From: a virus
Length of the DNA stretch: 36,971 nt
Strand: one strand, 5' to 3'
IMG/VR virus record: IMGVR_UViG_3300045972_000034
Location: 1-36,971 of that record
The notes under the pieces were generated by a model that was given only the letters and a program-made list of their open reading frames with translations, was not told the origin of the DNA and did no database searches. The position numbers and the translations under genes were made by a program. Positions within the stretch are counted from its first letter, which is position 1, and each line of letters opens with the position of its first letter. Shown one piece after another: positions 26,676 to 32,796 of this stretch.

Positions 26676-27059
26676 ATGGCAACCGAAAAGACTGTTAAGC
26701 CCGTTAACTATACCCCCGAGCAAACTGCTGCAATGGTGGCTGCATATATTGCAAACCCCACAAAGGAAACTGTTGATACTCTTGCTGTAGAGTATAGCAA
26801 GACCTCACGCAGCATTATCGCTAAGCTCTCACGTGAAGGCGTGTATAAGGCTAAGGAATATGCCACTAAGGTTGGCGAGCCTGTTATTAAGAAGGATGCG
26901 GCTGCTGATGAATTGGCTGCACTGGTGGGGCTTACTGAGGCAGAAGCCGATAGCCTTACTAAGGCGAATAAGACCGCGCTTATCAAGCTGCGTGATCATA
27001 TCGTTACCCTGCAAGCTGCATTCGATGCGGTTGATGCTATGGAAGATACTCCCGAGTAA
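26676..27059 (+). CDS. HTH DNA-binding protein, paralogue A
   Basis: 127 residues. Residues ~12-58 form a helix-turn-helix of the 'TxETVxTLAxxxxKTxRSIxAKLSRExVY' type, found in many phage small DNA-binding proteins. The rest is helical (ELAALVGLTEAEADSLTKANKTAL). It is about 60% identical by eye to the protein at 33169. It is the first rightward gene beside the divergent control region, under its own TTGACT/TATACT promoter, so it is likely an early regulator. It or its paralogue is a good candidate for the protein that reads the phased TGTAA or TTAYTGCA arrays; this is inference. Confidence 0.7.
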   Translation: MATEKTVKPVNYTPEQTAAMVAAYIANPTKETVDTLAVEYSKTSRSIIAKLSREGVYKAKEYATKVGEPVIKKDAAADELAALVGLTEAEADSLTKANKTALIKLRDHIVTLQAAFDAVDAMEDTPE

Positions 27060-27065
27060 GTAACA

Positions 27066-27106
27066 CATACTATGCCTGTGATCCAGGTATAGTATGCTGC
27101 ATTTTT
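27066..27106 (+). terminator. Intrinsic terminator after HTH paralogue A
   Basis: Thirteen-bp stem (27066-27078 with 27084-27096, one G-U) with a 5-nt loop, followed by CTGCATTTTT. The sequence CATACTAT is reused in the terminator at 27906. Confidence 0.8.
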
Positions 27107-27112
27107 GCGCCA

Positions 27113-27142
27113 ATTATACCACGTAAAATGGGGCCACGTCAA
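27113..27142 (-). promoter_or_regulatory. Leftward promoter-like element E1
   Basis: On the minus strand TTGACG, 18 bp, TATAAT, then TGGCGCA. One of a family of repeats between the rightward clusters; here the inner palindrome is degenerate. Confidence 0.7.
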
Positions 27143-27152
27143 TAGCTGCACA

Positions 27153-27240
27153 TGTAACAATGTGTTAGATGTGTAACAACGTGTAACAGTTAAAAATTTG
27201 TTCCCCTAGGCATGCACAACAGGCAAAAGGCATGTATACT
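27153..27240 (+). promoter_or_regulatory. Iteron promoter P1
   Basis: TGTAA-like iterons start at 27153, 27163, 27172 and 27182 (10/9/10 bp). The -10 TATACT is at 27235-27240, 53 bp after the last iteron, with no good -35 box. The leader AAAGCCTAGGCAG follows. Probably activator-dependent. Confidence 0.8.
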
Positions 27241-27274
27241 AAAGCCTAGGCAGAAACGAAACAAGGAACGCAAA

Positions 27275-27421
27275 ATGAACCGCTCTGAATCTTACGCTTG
27301 CACACAAATGCAAATCGCTGCTAAGCCTGTACAAAACGTGCCTAGCTGGCAAAAGCCTGCTCCTACACGTGAAGTTAAGAAGCCTGTTTCGATTCTTGCT
27401 AAGATTTTTGGTAAGAAGTAA
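27275..27421 (+). CDS. Small basic protein of unknown function
   Basis: 48 residues. The start at 27275 is preferred over an upstream in-frame ATG (27212) because that one precedes the -10 box at 27235, and AAGGA stands a good distance before 27275. The protein is polar at first and ends in a basic segment (REVKKPVSILAKIFGKK) that could be amphipathic. First gene of the P1 cluster. No family recognised. Confidence 0.65.
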   Translation: MNRSESYACTQMQIAAKPVQNVPSWQKPAPTREVKKPVSILAKIFGKK

Positions 27422-27449
27422 TTTAACCCTGTAACTTTAAGGATATATC

Positions 27450-27896
27450 ATGGACCGCAATATCGCTAATTCCCTTCTGGTTTCTTTCCTTATGAACGAT
27501 ACACCGATGAATAACGCACGTATTGTGCGAGATCTGGCTGCTAAGTATCCAGCAATTCTGTGCGAATTGCTGGAATTGACGGATACTGCCCCTGCACCTA
27601 CAGTTAGCGGTGAAGAATCTCTACGCAATACGCGTTACGCTCTGGCTGAAGATGCGGGTAATACTTTCGATGATTTGCGCGATATGGATAACTTCGATCG
27701 TTATCATAAGATCGAAGATCTGTGCCGTAATGAAAAGGTGCGTGCCATTAAAACCGTGCGTATATTTACGGGTTTGGGTTTGAAGGAGTCAAAAGATATT
27801 GCGGATAATATCCAGAGTTTTTCCTTTGGTTCAGGTCTTATGGTGGATAAGACTAGCCAAGAAGCCATTGACTTGTTTAACGAGTATTTCCGCTAA
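27450..27896 (+). CDS. Protein with ribosomal L7/L12 C-terminal-like domain
   Basis: 148 residues. Residues ~94-120 read KVRAIKTVRIFTGLGLKES, almost the signature of the L7/L12 C-terminal domain (KVAVIKAVRGATGLGLKEA in E. coli). The residues that contact translation factors in L7/L12 are kept here: Lys96, Ile100, Lys101, Arg104 and Glu113. The N-terminal 90 residues are unrecognised and contain no obvious stalk-dimer domain. A phage protein of this kind could recruit or sequester EF-Tu, EF-G or IF2, but L7/L12-like folds also occur in other contexts. It has an AAGGA site and lies in the P1 cluster. Confidence 0.75.
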   Translation: MDRNIANSLLVSFLMNDTPMNNARIVRDLAAKYPAILCELLELTDTAPAPTVSGEESLRNTRYALAEDAGNTFDDLRDMDNFDRYHKIEDLCRNEKVRAIKTVRIFTGLGLKESKDIADNIQSFSFGSGLMVDKTSQEAIDLFNEYFR

Positions 27897-27905
27897 ACTC
27901 TGATC

Positions 27906-27946
27906 CATACTATGCTGCATTTTGCAGCATAGTATGCTGCATTTTT
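27906..27946 (+). terminator. Intrinsic terminator of the P1 cluster
   Basis: Perfect 14-bp stem CATACTATGCTGCA (27906-27919 with 27923-27936), 3-nt loop, followed by CTGCATTTTTG. Confidence 0.9.
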
Positions 27947-27952
27947 GCGCCA

Positions 27953-27982
27953 ATTATACCACGTATAATTGGTACGTGTCAA
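27953..27982 (-). promoter_or_regulatory. Leftward promoter-like element E2
   Basis: On the minus strand TTGACA, 18 bp, TATAAT, then TGGCGCA. CCAATTATAC and GTATAATTGG form a palindrome with a 3-nt centre that covers the -10 box. The clearest copy of the family. Confidence 0.75.
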
Positions 27983-27992
27983 TAGGCCTGGT

Positions 27993-28090
27993 TGTAACAA
28001 CCTGTAAATTTTGTAACAGCATGTAAAAAGCCAAAATTCTGCTCGATTCAACATAAATACAACACCACCTGGGCGAAAAGCTCATATAAT
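27993..28090 (+). promoter_or_regulatory. Iteron promoter P2
   Basis: TGTAA iterons start at 27993, 28003, 28012 and 28022 (10/9/10). The -10 TATAAT is at 28085-28090, 63 bp after the last iteron, one helical turn more than in P1, P4 and P5. An AAATACAACAC block precedes CCTGGGCGAAAA. Confidence 0.8.
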
Positions 28091-28123
28091 GAATTCAACG
28101 CAGCAAACAACGGAAAGCAAAAA

Positions 28124-28228
28124 ATGATCGATCTTATCAACGGCTCACCCGAAGTGATCGAATCTAATGATGCTGCGGTTTGGGAATTGTGGGATTCTGT
28201 TGTGTCTGAGCTTGATTCTAAGGAGTGA
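28124..28228 (+). CDS. Small acidic protein of unknown function
   Basis: 34 residues (starts MIDLINGSPEVIE, ends DSVVSELDSKE). First start codon of the P2 transcript, with GGAAAG before the ATG. Its last codons contain the AAGGAG site of the next gene, so the two are coupled. Acidic and probably helical. Confidence 0.6.
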   Translation: MIDLINGSPEVIESNDAAVWELWDSVVSELDSKE

Positions 28229-28233
28229 TTAAA

Positions 28234-28428
28234 ATGTCGCAAACCCTTACTTTGCTTAATGCCCTATTTGTTAAAAAGGCTGCCGATCATGGTTACAAGC
28301 CTGCACAAATGGTGCCTATGATTTGTCCCAATACTGCGCATAGTTGGGCAAAAAGTATTATTAAAGGTGAAAAGATTCTCGGTCTTACCATCCTGCCGAA
28401 TAACAAAGTTACTCCAATTCTGCGTTAA
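28234..28428 (+). CDS. Small basic protein of unknown function
   Basis: 64 residues. The ATG at 28234 is chosen over a GTG at 28225 because AAGGAG (28220-28225) then has an 8-nt spacing. The sequence (LLNALFVKKAADHGYKPAQM ... HSWAKSIIKGEKI) looks helix-turn-helix-like in helix content but carries no recognised motif. Part of the P2 cluster. Confidence 0.6.
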   Translation: MSQTLTLLNALFVKKAADHGYKPAQMVPMICPNTAHSWAKSIIKGEKILGLTILPNNKVTPILR

Positions 28429-28432
28429 TATC

Positions 28433-28516
28433 ATGTTAGCCCTAACCATTATATGCGTCACAGGGCTAGCCTTTACTCCCCTGCTAATTGTTATTTGGCT
28501 ATATAAAGGACTTTAA
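28433..28516 (+). CDS. Single-span membrane microprotein
   Basis: 27 residues, almost all a transmembrane helix (LALTIICVTGLAFTPLLIVI) ending WLYKGL. It begins 4 nt after the previous stop and ends 1 nt before the next ATG, a spacing that supports a real coupled gene. The ribosome binding site is poor. Such phage microproteins may affect lysis or membrane exclusion; here that is inference. Confidence 0.5.
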   Translation: MLALTIICVTGLAFTPLLIVIWLYKGL

Positions 28517-28517
28517 A

Positions 28518-28640
28518 ATGTCTGCAATTATTTTCCTGTTTTTCGTTAACCCTGTCACTCTGGCAATTGCTGCCGGTATGATTCAGGGCTGGAATGATCC
28601 CATAATTGTCGACTGTAATGGTGAGGTGGAATATGCGTAA
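28518..28640 (+). CDS. Small membrane-associated protein
   Basis: 40 residues with a hydrophobic N-terminal segment (AIIFLFFVNPVTLAIAAG) and an acidic C-terminus. An AAAGGA site lies in the end of the upstream microprotein. It overlaps the next gene by 8 nt. No family recognised. Confidence 0.55.
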   Translation: MSAIIFLFFVNPVTLAIAAGMIQGWNDPIIVDCNGEVEYA

Positions 28641-28770
28641 GCGTTTTGAAATTAGATTCTGTAACGGTAACGTGCAGTTTATTCGTTCGGCTTTTCCTTT
28701 GGTTACCTTGCAAGCTATTTACCGCGATGCTAAGGTTTCTGCCCTTGACGAAAATGGGGATTATCTGTAA
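28633..28770 (+). CDS. Small protein of unknown function
   Basis: 45 residues (starts MRKRFEIRFCNGNVQF). GAGGTGG precedes the ATG, which overlaps the previous gene. The end overlaps the next ATG by one base (TAATG). Mixed alpha/beta content; no motif. Confidence 0.6.
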   Translation: MRKRFEIRFCNGNVQFIRSAFPLVTLQAIYRDAKVSALDENGDYL

Positions 28771-28982
28771 TGGCTAGGTTTAATGAAAGTATTATATTAG
28801 CTGGTGGAGCATATGGTAGGGATGCTAACGAGGCAGATTGGAAAGCAGGAAAAGATTTCCATATTATGTGCGGCCCTTACTTTTCAATTCGTGATCTGCC
28901 TACAATAAAGGCCGAAGGCAATAAACAAATTGTATTCCTGACTAAAACAGGGTACACGGCGTTTATTATAGATATTGAATAA
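28770..28982 (+). CDS. Small protein of unknown function
   Basis: 70 residues. The TAATG overlap with the upstream stop suggests translation by re-initiation. Contains WKAGKDFHIMCGPYFSIRDL, no recognised domain. Last gene of the P2 cluster, followed by a duplicated AAGGAGATACTAAT unit and a weak hairpin. Confidence 0.65.
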   Translation: MARFNESIILAGGAYGRDANEADWKAGKDFHIMCGPYFSIRDLPTIKAEGNKQIVFLTKTGYTAFIIDIE

Positions 28983-29005
28983 GGAGATACTAATAAGGAG
29001 ATACT

Positions 29006-29025
29006 AATAAGGGTAAACCCTTATT
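29006..29025 (+). terminator. Short terminator-like hairpin of the P2 cluster
   Basis: Eight-bp stem AATAAGGG/CCCTTATT with a TAAA loop. It is a shortened form of the 13-bp hairpins at 31145, 32719 and 35209; just upstream the unit AAGGAGATACTAAT is duplicated in tandem. Confidence 0.6.
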
Positions 29026-29034
29026 TGCGCCAAT

Positions 29035-29064
29035 ATTATAGCATATAATATTGGACCCTGTCAA
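29035..29064 (-). promoter_or_regulatory. Leftward promoter-like element E3
   Basis: On the minus strand TTGACA, 18 bp, TATAAT, then ATTGGCGCA. The palindrome here is CCAATATTATA-GCA-TATAATATTGG, a variant with both arms changed, i.e. a compensatory change that keeps the dyad. Confidence 0.75.
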
Positions 29065-29074
29065 GGGCCGCAGG

Positions 29075-29172
29075 TGTAACAATGTGTTAGGTGTGTAACA
29101 GCAAGTAACAGTCCTGGAAACCCTCAAATTCAGCGTAAATACAACACTTCCTGGTTGAAAAACTCATATAAT
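29075..29172 (+). promoter_or_regulatory. Iteron promoter P3
   Basis: Iterons start at 29075, 29085, 29094 and 29104 (10/9/10; last copy AGTAA). The -10 TATAAT at 29167-29172 is 63 bp after the last iteron, as in P2. The leader GAAGCCTAGGCAG follows. Confidence 0.8.
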
Positions 29173-29204
29173 GAAGCCTAGGCAGAACGAAACGAAAGCG
29201 CAAA

Positions 29205-29468
29205 ATGTACTTCTCTGGCAAGCCCTTCGAGTTTATTTTTAGCACTGGTCGTGAATACGATACTATGCAAACTTTGGTAGTTCGTGGCGAGCTTATCGCA
29301 GCATTTGACGATGGGTATTGCCATAGTTATCGTGTCGAATTTGTTGATACTGCTAGACAAATTTCTGGTTATATTCCCGAAATGCTGGTTTTTGAATTTG
29401 AAACCGAGCGTGATATTTGTATAGATGTTTTGGCGTATTATGATGCCGGCATGTACAAACTGAGCTAA
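29205..29468 (+). CDS. Protein of unknown function
   Basis: 87 residues, beta-rich and acidic (VRGELIAAFDDGYCHSYRVEF). First gene on the P3 transcript; the leader before it (GAAACGAAAGCGCAAA) is shared with other clusters and has only a weak Shine-Dalgarno. No family recognised. Confidence 0.7.
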   Translation: MYFSGKPFEFIFSTGREYDTMQTLVVRGELIAAFDDGYCHSYRVEFVDTARQISGYIPEMLVFEFETERDICIDVLAYYDAGMYKLS

Positions 29469-29472
29469 GATA

Positions 29473-29835
29473 ATGACACGCACAGAAATGCAGGTTAAGA
29501 TTGAAAAACAGGTTGCAATACTTTGGGCAAAGTATTGCAAGATTTTCGGCATTTCAAACCCTATGCCGATTATCAAATTAAATGGTAGACTTACCCGCAC
29601 ATGGGGCTATTGTACATATGAGGATAATAAAATTGATCTATCGGTTAATGCATTAACCGAGCATTGGAATTTTATGGTAAAGGATGTTTTGCCACATGAG
29701 TTGGCACACCAACTAACTTATATTAAATACCCTGAGGCAATTAATTGTAAGCCTTGCAGACATCATGGTAGCGAATGGCAGAGTGTAATGCAGGCCATTG
29801 GCGAAACTCCTTCACGATTTCAGGACGTAAAATAA
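29473..29835 (+). CDS. SprT-like zinc metalloprotease
   Basis: 120 residues. HELAH at 75-79 is the zincin HExxH motif and HHGSEW (97-102) supplies the third histidine, the arrangement of SprT/Spartan-type domains. The upstream WGYCTYEDNKIDLS strand fits this fold. Spartan proteases cut DNA-protein crosslinks; bacterial and phage SprT proteins are less well known, so the substrate is open. The protein lacks the C-terminal zinc ribbon of some SprT members. It overlaps the next gene by one base. Confidence 0.85.
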   Translation: MTRTEMQVKIEKQVAILWAKYCKIFGISNPMPIIKLNGRLTRTWGYCTYEDNKIDLSVNALTEHWNFMVKDVLPHELAHQLTYIKYPEAINCKPCRHHGSEWQSVMQAIGETPSRFQDVK

Positions 29836-30047
29836 TGCTTAATATCCTTGGTTGGTTTGGCACAGTAACTTCGGTTATTGGATCATTTGTTGTGTCGTTC
29901 GGTTTCATGTTTCCGGGCTTTATACTGTTTTCGTTGGGTTCGATTAGTTGGCTCGCAGTCGCATACTACCGCAAAGACAAAGCGCTATTTACCCTGAATT
30001 TCTGTTTTTTCGTCGCTAATATTATCGGCCTTGTGAGGAATTTCTAA
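29835..30047 (+). CDS. Small integral membrane protein
   Basis: 70 residues with about three hydrophobic segments (GWFGTVTSVIGSFVVSFGFM; FILFSLGSISWLAVAYY; FTLNFCFFVANIIGL). The layout, with a short KDK loop before the last span, is like small YgjV/SWEET-style inner membrane proteins. The start is the TAATG overlap with the protease stop. Function unknown. Confidence 0.65.
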   Translation: MLNILGWFGTVTSVIGSFVVSFGFMFPGFILFSLGSISWLAVAYYRKDKALFTLNFCFFVANIIGLVRNF

Positions 30048-30073
30048 AATTGGCCTCTGTCAAGGAACCTGGT

Positions 30074-30161
30074 TGTAACAATGTGTGAGATGTGTAACAG
30101 GGTGTAATATTCAAAAATAACTGCTAGGGCATAGGCACAAAGGGCAAAACATAGTTATACT
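30074..30161 (+). promoter_or_regulatory. Iteron promoter P4
   Basis: Iterons start at 30074, 30084, 30093 and 30103 (10/9/10). TATACT at 30156-30161 is 53 bp after the last iteron. No terminator precedes it, and only the TTGACA half of the E element (30058-30063) remains, so the cassette has lost its left part. Confidence 0.8.
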
Positions 30162-30187
30162 ATAGGCTAAGCAGACAGGAACACGAA

Positions 30188-30331
30188 ATGAAAAACACCT
30201 ACCACATCACATCGCAAGCCGCAGGGTTTACGCGGGTAACGGCTGTTAAGGCATCAAGTGAAAAGGCTGCATTGGCAAGCATTAAGCGGCAATATCCGCA
30301 TGATGTTATTATCTCGATTTTTCAAGGCTAA
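30188..30331 (+). CDS. Small basic protein of unknown function
   Basis: 47 residues (starts MKNTYHITSQAAGFTRV). AGGAACACGAA precedes the ATG. First gene on the P4 transcript, 6 nt before the HAD gene. Alpha/beta pattern resembling a small ferredoxin-like half domain; no family recognised. Confidence 0.6.
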   Translation: MKNTYHITSQAAGFTRVTAVKASSEKAALASIKRQYPHDVIISIFQG

Positions 30332-30337
30332 ACTAAA

Positions 30338-30817
30338 ATGGCATCAATTAAGCGTTTCACGATTTATGACATGGATGGAACTATCGTCGATAGTTCACAT
30401 CGTTATCGCACACAAATTGGCGTTAATAATAAGGTGGCAATTGATCTGCAACACTGGCGAGATAATCAACATTTGGCAATGCTGGACCAACTGTTGCCAC
30501 TAGCCGAACAATATAAACTCGATCTGGCAGATCCCGAGTGTTATGTGGTAATTGCTACGGCCCGCGTTATGAACGAGCCCGACTGGCAGTTTGTGCGCGA
30601 AGTATTAGGCGAGCCTGATTATTTTATCTCACGAAAAGAAGGCGATTCTCAATCGGGCAAAACCTTGAAAATCAACGGCTTGCAAAAGTTTTTCAATCTC
30701 AAGAATTTTAAAGGAGTTTCCGCAGTATTTTACGAAGATAACGTCGAGTATCTTAAGGCAGTTTGCGATCACTTTGGCATTACCGGCGTTTATATTCCAT
30801 CAGTTCAGGGGCATTAA
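30338..30817 (+). CDS. HAD-superfamily phosphatase
   Basis: 159 residues. Motif I DMDGT with Asp11/Asp13, motif II IATAR (Thr74), a lysine near 108-111 for motif III, and motif IV FYEDN (Glu133/Asp134). All four HAD motifs are present with a short cap insert (20-65). Phage HAD proteins of this size are often polynucleotide 3'-phosphatases or nucleotidases in DNA/RNA repair or nucleotide scavenging; the substrate cannot be told from sequence. Confidence 0.85.
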   Translation: MASIKRFTIYDMDGTIVDSSHRYRTQIGVNNKVAIDLQHWRDNQHLAMLDQLLPLAEQYKLDLADPECYVVIATARVMNEPDWQFVREVLGEPDYFISRKEGDSQSGKTLKINGLQKFFNLKNFKGVSAVFYEDNVEYLKAVCDHFGITGVYIPSVQGH

Positions 30818-30819
30818 TT

Positions 30820-30837
30820 AAAGGGCTTAGGCCCTTT
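30820..30837 (+). terminator. Weak terminator-like hairpin after the HAD gene
   Basis: Seven-bp stem AAAGGGC/GCCCTTT with a TTAG loop then TTTT before A residues. Probably partial, as the next genes have no promoter of their own. Confidence 0.55.
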
Positions 30838-30852
30838 TAAAAGGAAACTAAA

Positions 30853-30945
30853 ATGCAATGGCTGGATGCATTCTATGAGGCAGTAAATGAGCATAGGCAT
30901 TTTAATATGCTGCTCGGATATGGCAAAATTGGGGATTACTTTTAA
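30853..30945 (+). CDS. Microprotein of unknown function
   Basis: 30 residues (starts MQWLDAFYEAVNEHRHF). A good AAGGA site stands 7 nt before the ATG. Downstream of the HAD gene and a weak hairpin. No motif. Confidence 0.5.
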   Translation: MQWLDAFYEAVNEHRHFNMLLGYGKIGDYF

Positions 30946-30953
30946 GGCATAAT

Positions 30954-31061
30954 ATGATTTGGATACTTGGTATTATTCTTGTGTTGGGTTTCATTTCTAT
31001 AATCGAGATTTTGCTATATCTTGATTATAAATCATGCAAAGGCTGTGGACAAGGATATTAA
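30954..31061 (+). CDS. Single-span membrane microprotein with CxxC
   Basis: 35 residues. An N-terminal transmembrane helix (IWILGIILVLGFISIIEIL) is followed by CKGCGQGY, a CxxC that could bind metal or form a disulfide. An AAGG site lies 6-9 nt upstream. It resembles other phage membrane microproteins; no function known. Confidence 0.5.
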   Translation: MIWILGIILVLGFISIIEILLYLDYKSCKGCGQGY

Positions 31062-31063
31062 AA

Positions 31064-31141
31064 ATGTATAAACGATATTCTATTTGTGGATTATGTGGGT
31101 GGAATAGGGGGCACGATTACGGATGTCCAAACGACTGGTAA
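31064..31141 (+). CDS. Zinc-knuckle-like microprotein
   Basis: 25 residues (starts MYKRYSICGLCGW). Cysteines and a histidine are arranged C-x2-C-x7-H-x3-C, a plausible zinc site. It follows the previous stop by 2 nt. AAGGATATT within the upstream gene end may serve as its ribosome binding site. Reality as a gene is supported only by spacing and the cysteine pattern. Confidence 0.45.
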   Translation: MYKRYSICGLCGWNRGHDYGCPNDW

Positions 31142-31144
31142 TTT

Positions 31145-31174
31145 ATACTAATAAGGGTTTGCCCTTATTAGTAT
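31145..31174 (+). terminator. Terminator hairpin of the P4 cluster
   Basis: Thirteen-bp stem ATACTAATAAGGG (31145-31157 with 31162-31174), loop TTTG. Followed by ATTTGCGCC; the T-run is short. Same hairpin family as 32719 and 35209. A degenerate E element follows (ATTATA box at 31185, no -35). Confidence 0.75.
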
Positions 31175-31212
31175 ATTTGCGCCAATTATACCACGTATAA
31201 TTGGACCGTGAG

Positions 31213-31300
31213 TGTAACAGATCGTAAACTTTGTAACAGGGTGTAATAGTCAAAAATAACACCTGGGGCGTAGGCACAAGGCATCGAAACCATGTATACT
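31213..31300 (+). promoter_or_regulatory. Iteron promoter P5
   Basis: Iterons start at 31213, 31223, 31232 and 31242 (10/9/10). TATACT at 31295-31300 is 53 bp after the last iteron. Leader AAAGCCTAGGCAG. Confidence 0.8.
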
Positions 31301-31333
31301 AAAGCCTAGGCAGAAACGAAACGAAAGCGCAAA

Positions 31334-31516
31334 ATGATCCGATTCACTACACTCTCGCTCGAAGATAATAAAATCGTTGATTTTATCGCGGTTTCCGTGG
31401 CTGATGCGATGCGCACAGTTTATCTGAACCATTATAAATGTCTTATTCGTTGCAAAAACGATAAAAACTGGACATACTCAGAAACAATTATGGAATATAA
31501 GGCAGAAGGGTATTAA
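31334..31516 (+). CDS. Small protein of unknown function
   Basis: 60 residues (starts MIRFTTLSLEDNKIVDF). First gene on the P5 transcript, right after the shared leader GAAACGAAAGCGCAAA. A ferredoxin-like beta-alpha pattern similar in style to the small proteins at 30188 and 28633; no family recognised. Confidence 0.65.
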   Translation: MIRFTTLSLEDNKIVDFIAVSVADAMRTVYLNHYKCLIRCKNDKNWTYSETIMEYKAEGY

Positions 31517-31589
31517 ATAGTTAAATCGTATAATAACTGTTCATTTAATTAACCTGCGAATTCCGGCAGTATCCGGTAATAAAGTATAT

Positions 31590-32288
31590 ATGGCAAAAAA
31601 GCAATTTTTTCTAGTTATTGACACTGAAACCACGATGGAAAACACCGTGGCTGATTTTGGTGCGATTATTATCGACCGTAACGGTACGATTCATAATCAA
31701 TGCGCAGTAATGGTAAAAGACCATTATGGTAAGTTTGAATTGTTTCACGATAAGGCTGCAAATGATATTTGGGGTTATGGTGGACTGGAAAAGCGCAAGG
31801 CTAACTATGTCGAAATGTTGAATTCTGGCCGCCGGATGTTGGCTAGCGTCAATGCCATTAATAAATGGCTGCAGCAAGCAATGGGTAAATATAACCCTGA
31901 ATTGACTGCCTATAATCTGGCCTTCGATAAGGATAAATGCGAAAAAACAGGAATTGACGTTACAGGCTTTTCTAACTCCTTTTGTTTGTGGCAAGCCGCA
32001 GTTGGCAATATCTGCAACACAAAAAAGTTCCGTGAATTTGTTCTAATGAATCACGCATTTAATGATGCCACTAAGTTTGGAAATATGACATTTCAAACTA
32101 ATGCAGAAGTTGTTTGCGGGTTTCTAAAAGGTGAGATTATCGACGAACCACATACGGCATTGGAAGATGCTCGCGATTTTGAATCCCCCATTTTGCAGCA
32201 TATTCTTAAGAAACGCGACTGGAAAGAAAAGATTACCCCCTATAACTGGCGCACACATCAAGTAAAAGATCATTTTATTGCCAAGTAA
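31590..32288 (+). CDS. DnaQ-like 3'-5' exonuclease (DEDDh family)
   Basis: 232 residues. Exo I motif VIDTETT (Asp11, Glu13), Exo II AYNLAFD (Asp113), Exo III EPHTALEDARDFE (His188, Asp193): a complete DEDDh set. It degrades single-stranded nucleic acid 3' to 5'; roles in phages include proofreading, recycling host DNA, or RNA turnover. Preceded by a 73-nt gap with TATAAT near 31528 but no clear promoter; a weak ribosome binding site. C-terminal ~30 residues are basic. Confidence 0.88.
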   Translation: MAKKQFFLVIDTETTMENTVADFGAIIIDRNGTIHNQCAVMVKDHYGKFELFHDKAANDIWGYGGLEKRKANYVEMLNSGRRMLASVNAINKWLQQAMGKYNPELTAYNLAFDKDKCEKTGIDVTGFSNSFCLWQAAVGNICNTKKFREFVLMNHAFNDATKFGNMTFQTNAEVVCGFLKGEIIDEPHTALEDARDFESPILQHILKKRDWKEKITPYNWRTHQVKDHFIAK

Positions 32289-32321
32289 TTAAAGGCTAGC
32301 CCGAAAGGGTTAGAATATAAT

Positions 32322-32678
32322 ATGGACGAACTAACATTCTTTTGTGCGATACTCGACGATACGATTAAACTAAAGCGTAAGCCTAAAGTAAGACAGTTTA
32401 AGCGTAAACCTTTATTGCTCGAAGGCGTAGTATGTGAGGGTCTATATCATGGCACGTACAATCGAAACGGAAAGCCTATGCACAGAATTAGTATCTGTGC
32501 AGGACCGACGGGTGAACATCTGTTTGCAGTATTAGCGCATGAGTATATGCACGCATGGCAAATGGAAAATGAACCAAACTCTGATTTAGGACATACTGCC
32601 GACGAAAATGTTTATTTTAAACTAATGCGTTTCTGGATTATTCAAGAATTCGATATTGATCCTGAGGGATGGTATTAA
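32322..32678 (+). CDS. Small zinc-metalloprotease-like protein
   Basis: 118 residues. HEYMH at 73-77 is an HExxH motif; LGHTADENV (His91, Glu95) gives a likely third ligand. The fold resembles SprT/ImmA-type zincins, but it is not close to the protease at 29473. The N-terminus is basic (KLKRKPKVRQFKRKP), which suggests nucleic acid binding. A hairpin CTAGCCC-GAAA-GGGTTAG lies just upstream, and the Shine-Dalgarno is weak. Substrate unknown. Confidence 0.75.
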   Translation: MDELTFFCAILDDTIKLKRKPKVRQFKRKPLLLEGVVCEGLYHGTYNRNGKPMHRISICAGPTGEHLFAVLAHEYMHAWQMENEPNSDLGHTADENVYFKLMRFWIIQEFDIDPEGWY

Positions 32679-32718
32679 AAAGGGCTTTGAAAACGGTAGT
32701 CGAAGGTATTAGCCAGGA

Positions 32719-32748
32719 ATACTAATAAGGGTAAACCCTTATTAGTAT
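32719..32748 (+). terminator. Terminator hairpin of the P5 cluster
   Basis: Thirteen-bp stem ATACTAATAAGGG (32719-32731 with 32736-32748), loop TAAA. The T-run is missing, so it may act mainly as an RNA 3'-end stabiliser. Confidence 0.65.
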
Positions 32749-32756
32749 GCGCCAAT

Positions 32757-32786
32757 ATTATAGCATATAATATTGCCCCCTGTCAA
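32757..32786 (-). promoter_or_regulatory. Leftward promoter-like element E6
   Basis: On the minus strand TTGACA, 18 bp, TATAAT, then ATTGGCGCA. Same palindrome variant as E3 (AATATTATA-GCA-TATAATATT). Confidence 0.75.
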
Positions 32787-32796
32787 GAGGGTAGGT

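Noticed and set aside
27212-27274. Upstream in-frame ATG for the small gene at 27275
   Set aside because: It lies before the -10 box at 27235, so it would not be on the P1 transcript.
29178-29600. 140-codon minus-strand frame across two plus-strand genes
   Set aside because: It spans an intergenic junction and the protease start; the plus-strand genes have motifs and coupled starts.
30040-30063. A further leftward E element before P4
   Set aside because: Only the TTGACA half remains; there is no -10 box 18 bp away.
31185-31214. A further leftward E element before P5
   Set aside because: The palindrome and -10 box are present, but the -35 position reads CACTCA; counted as degenerate only.
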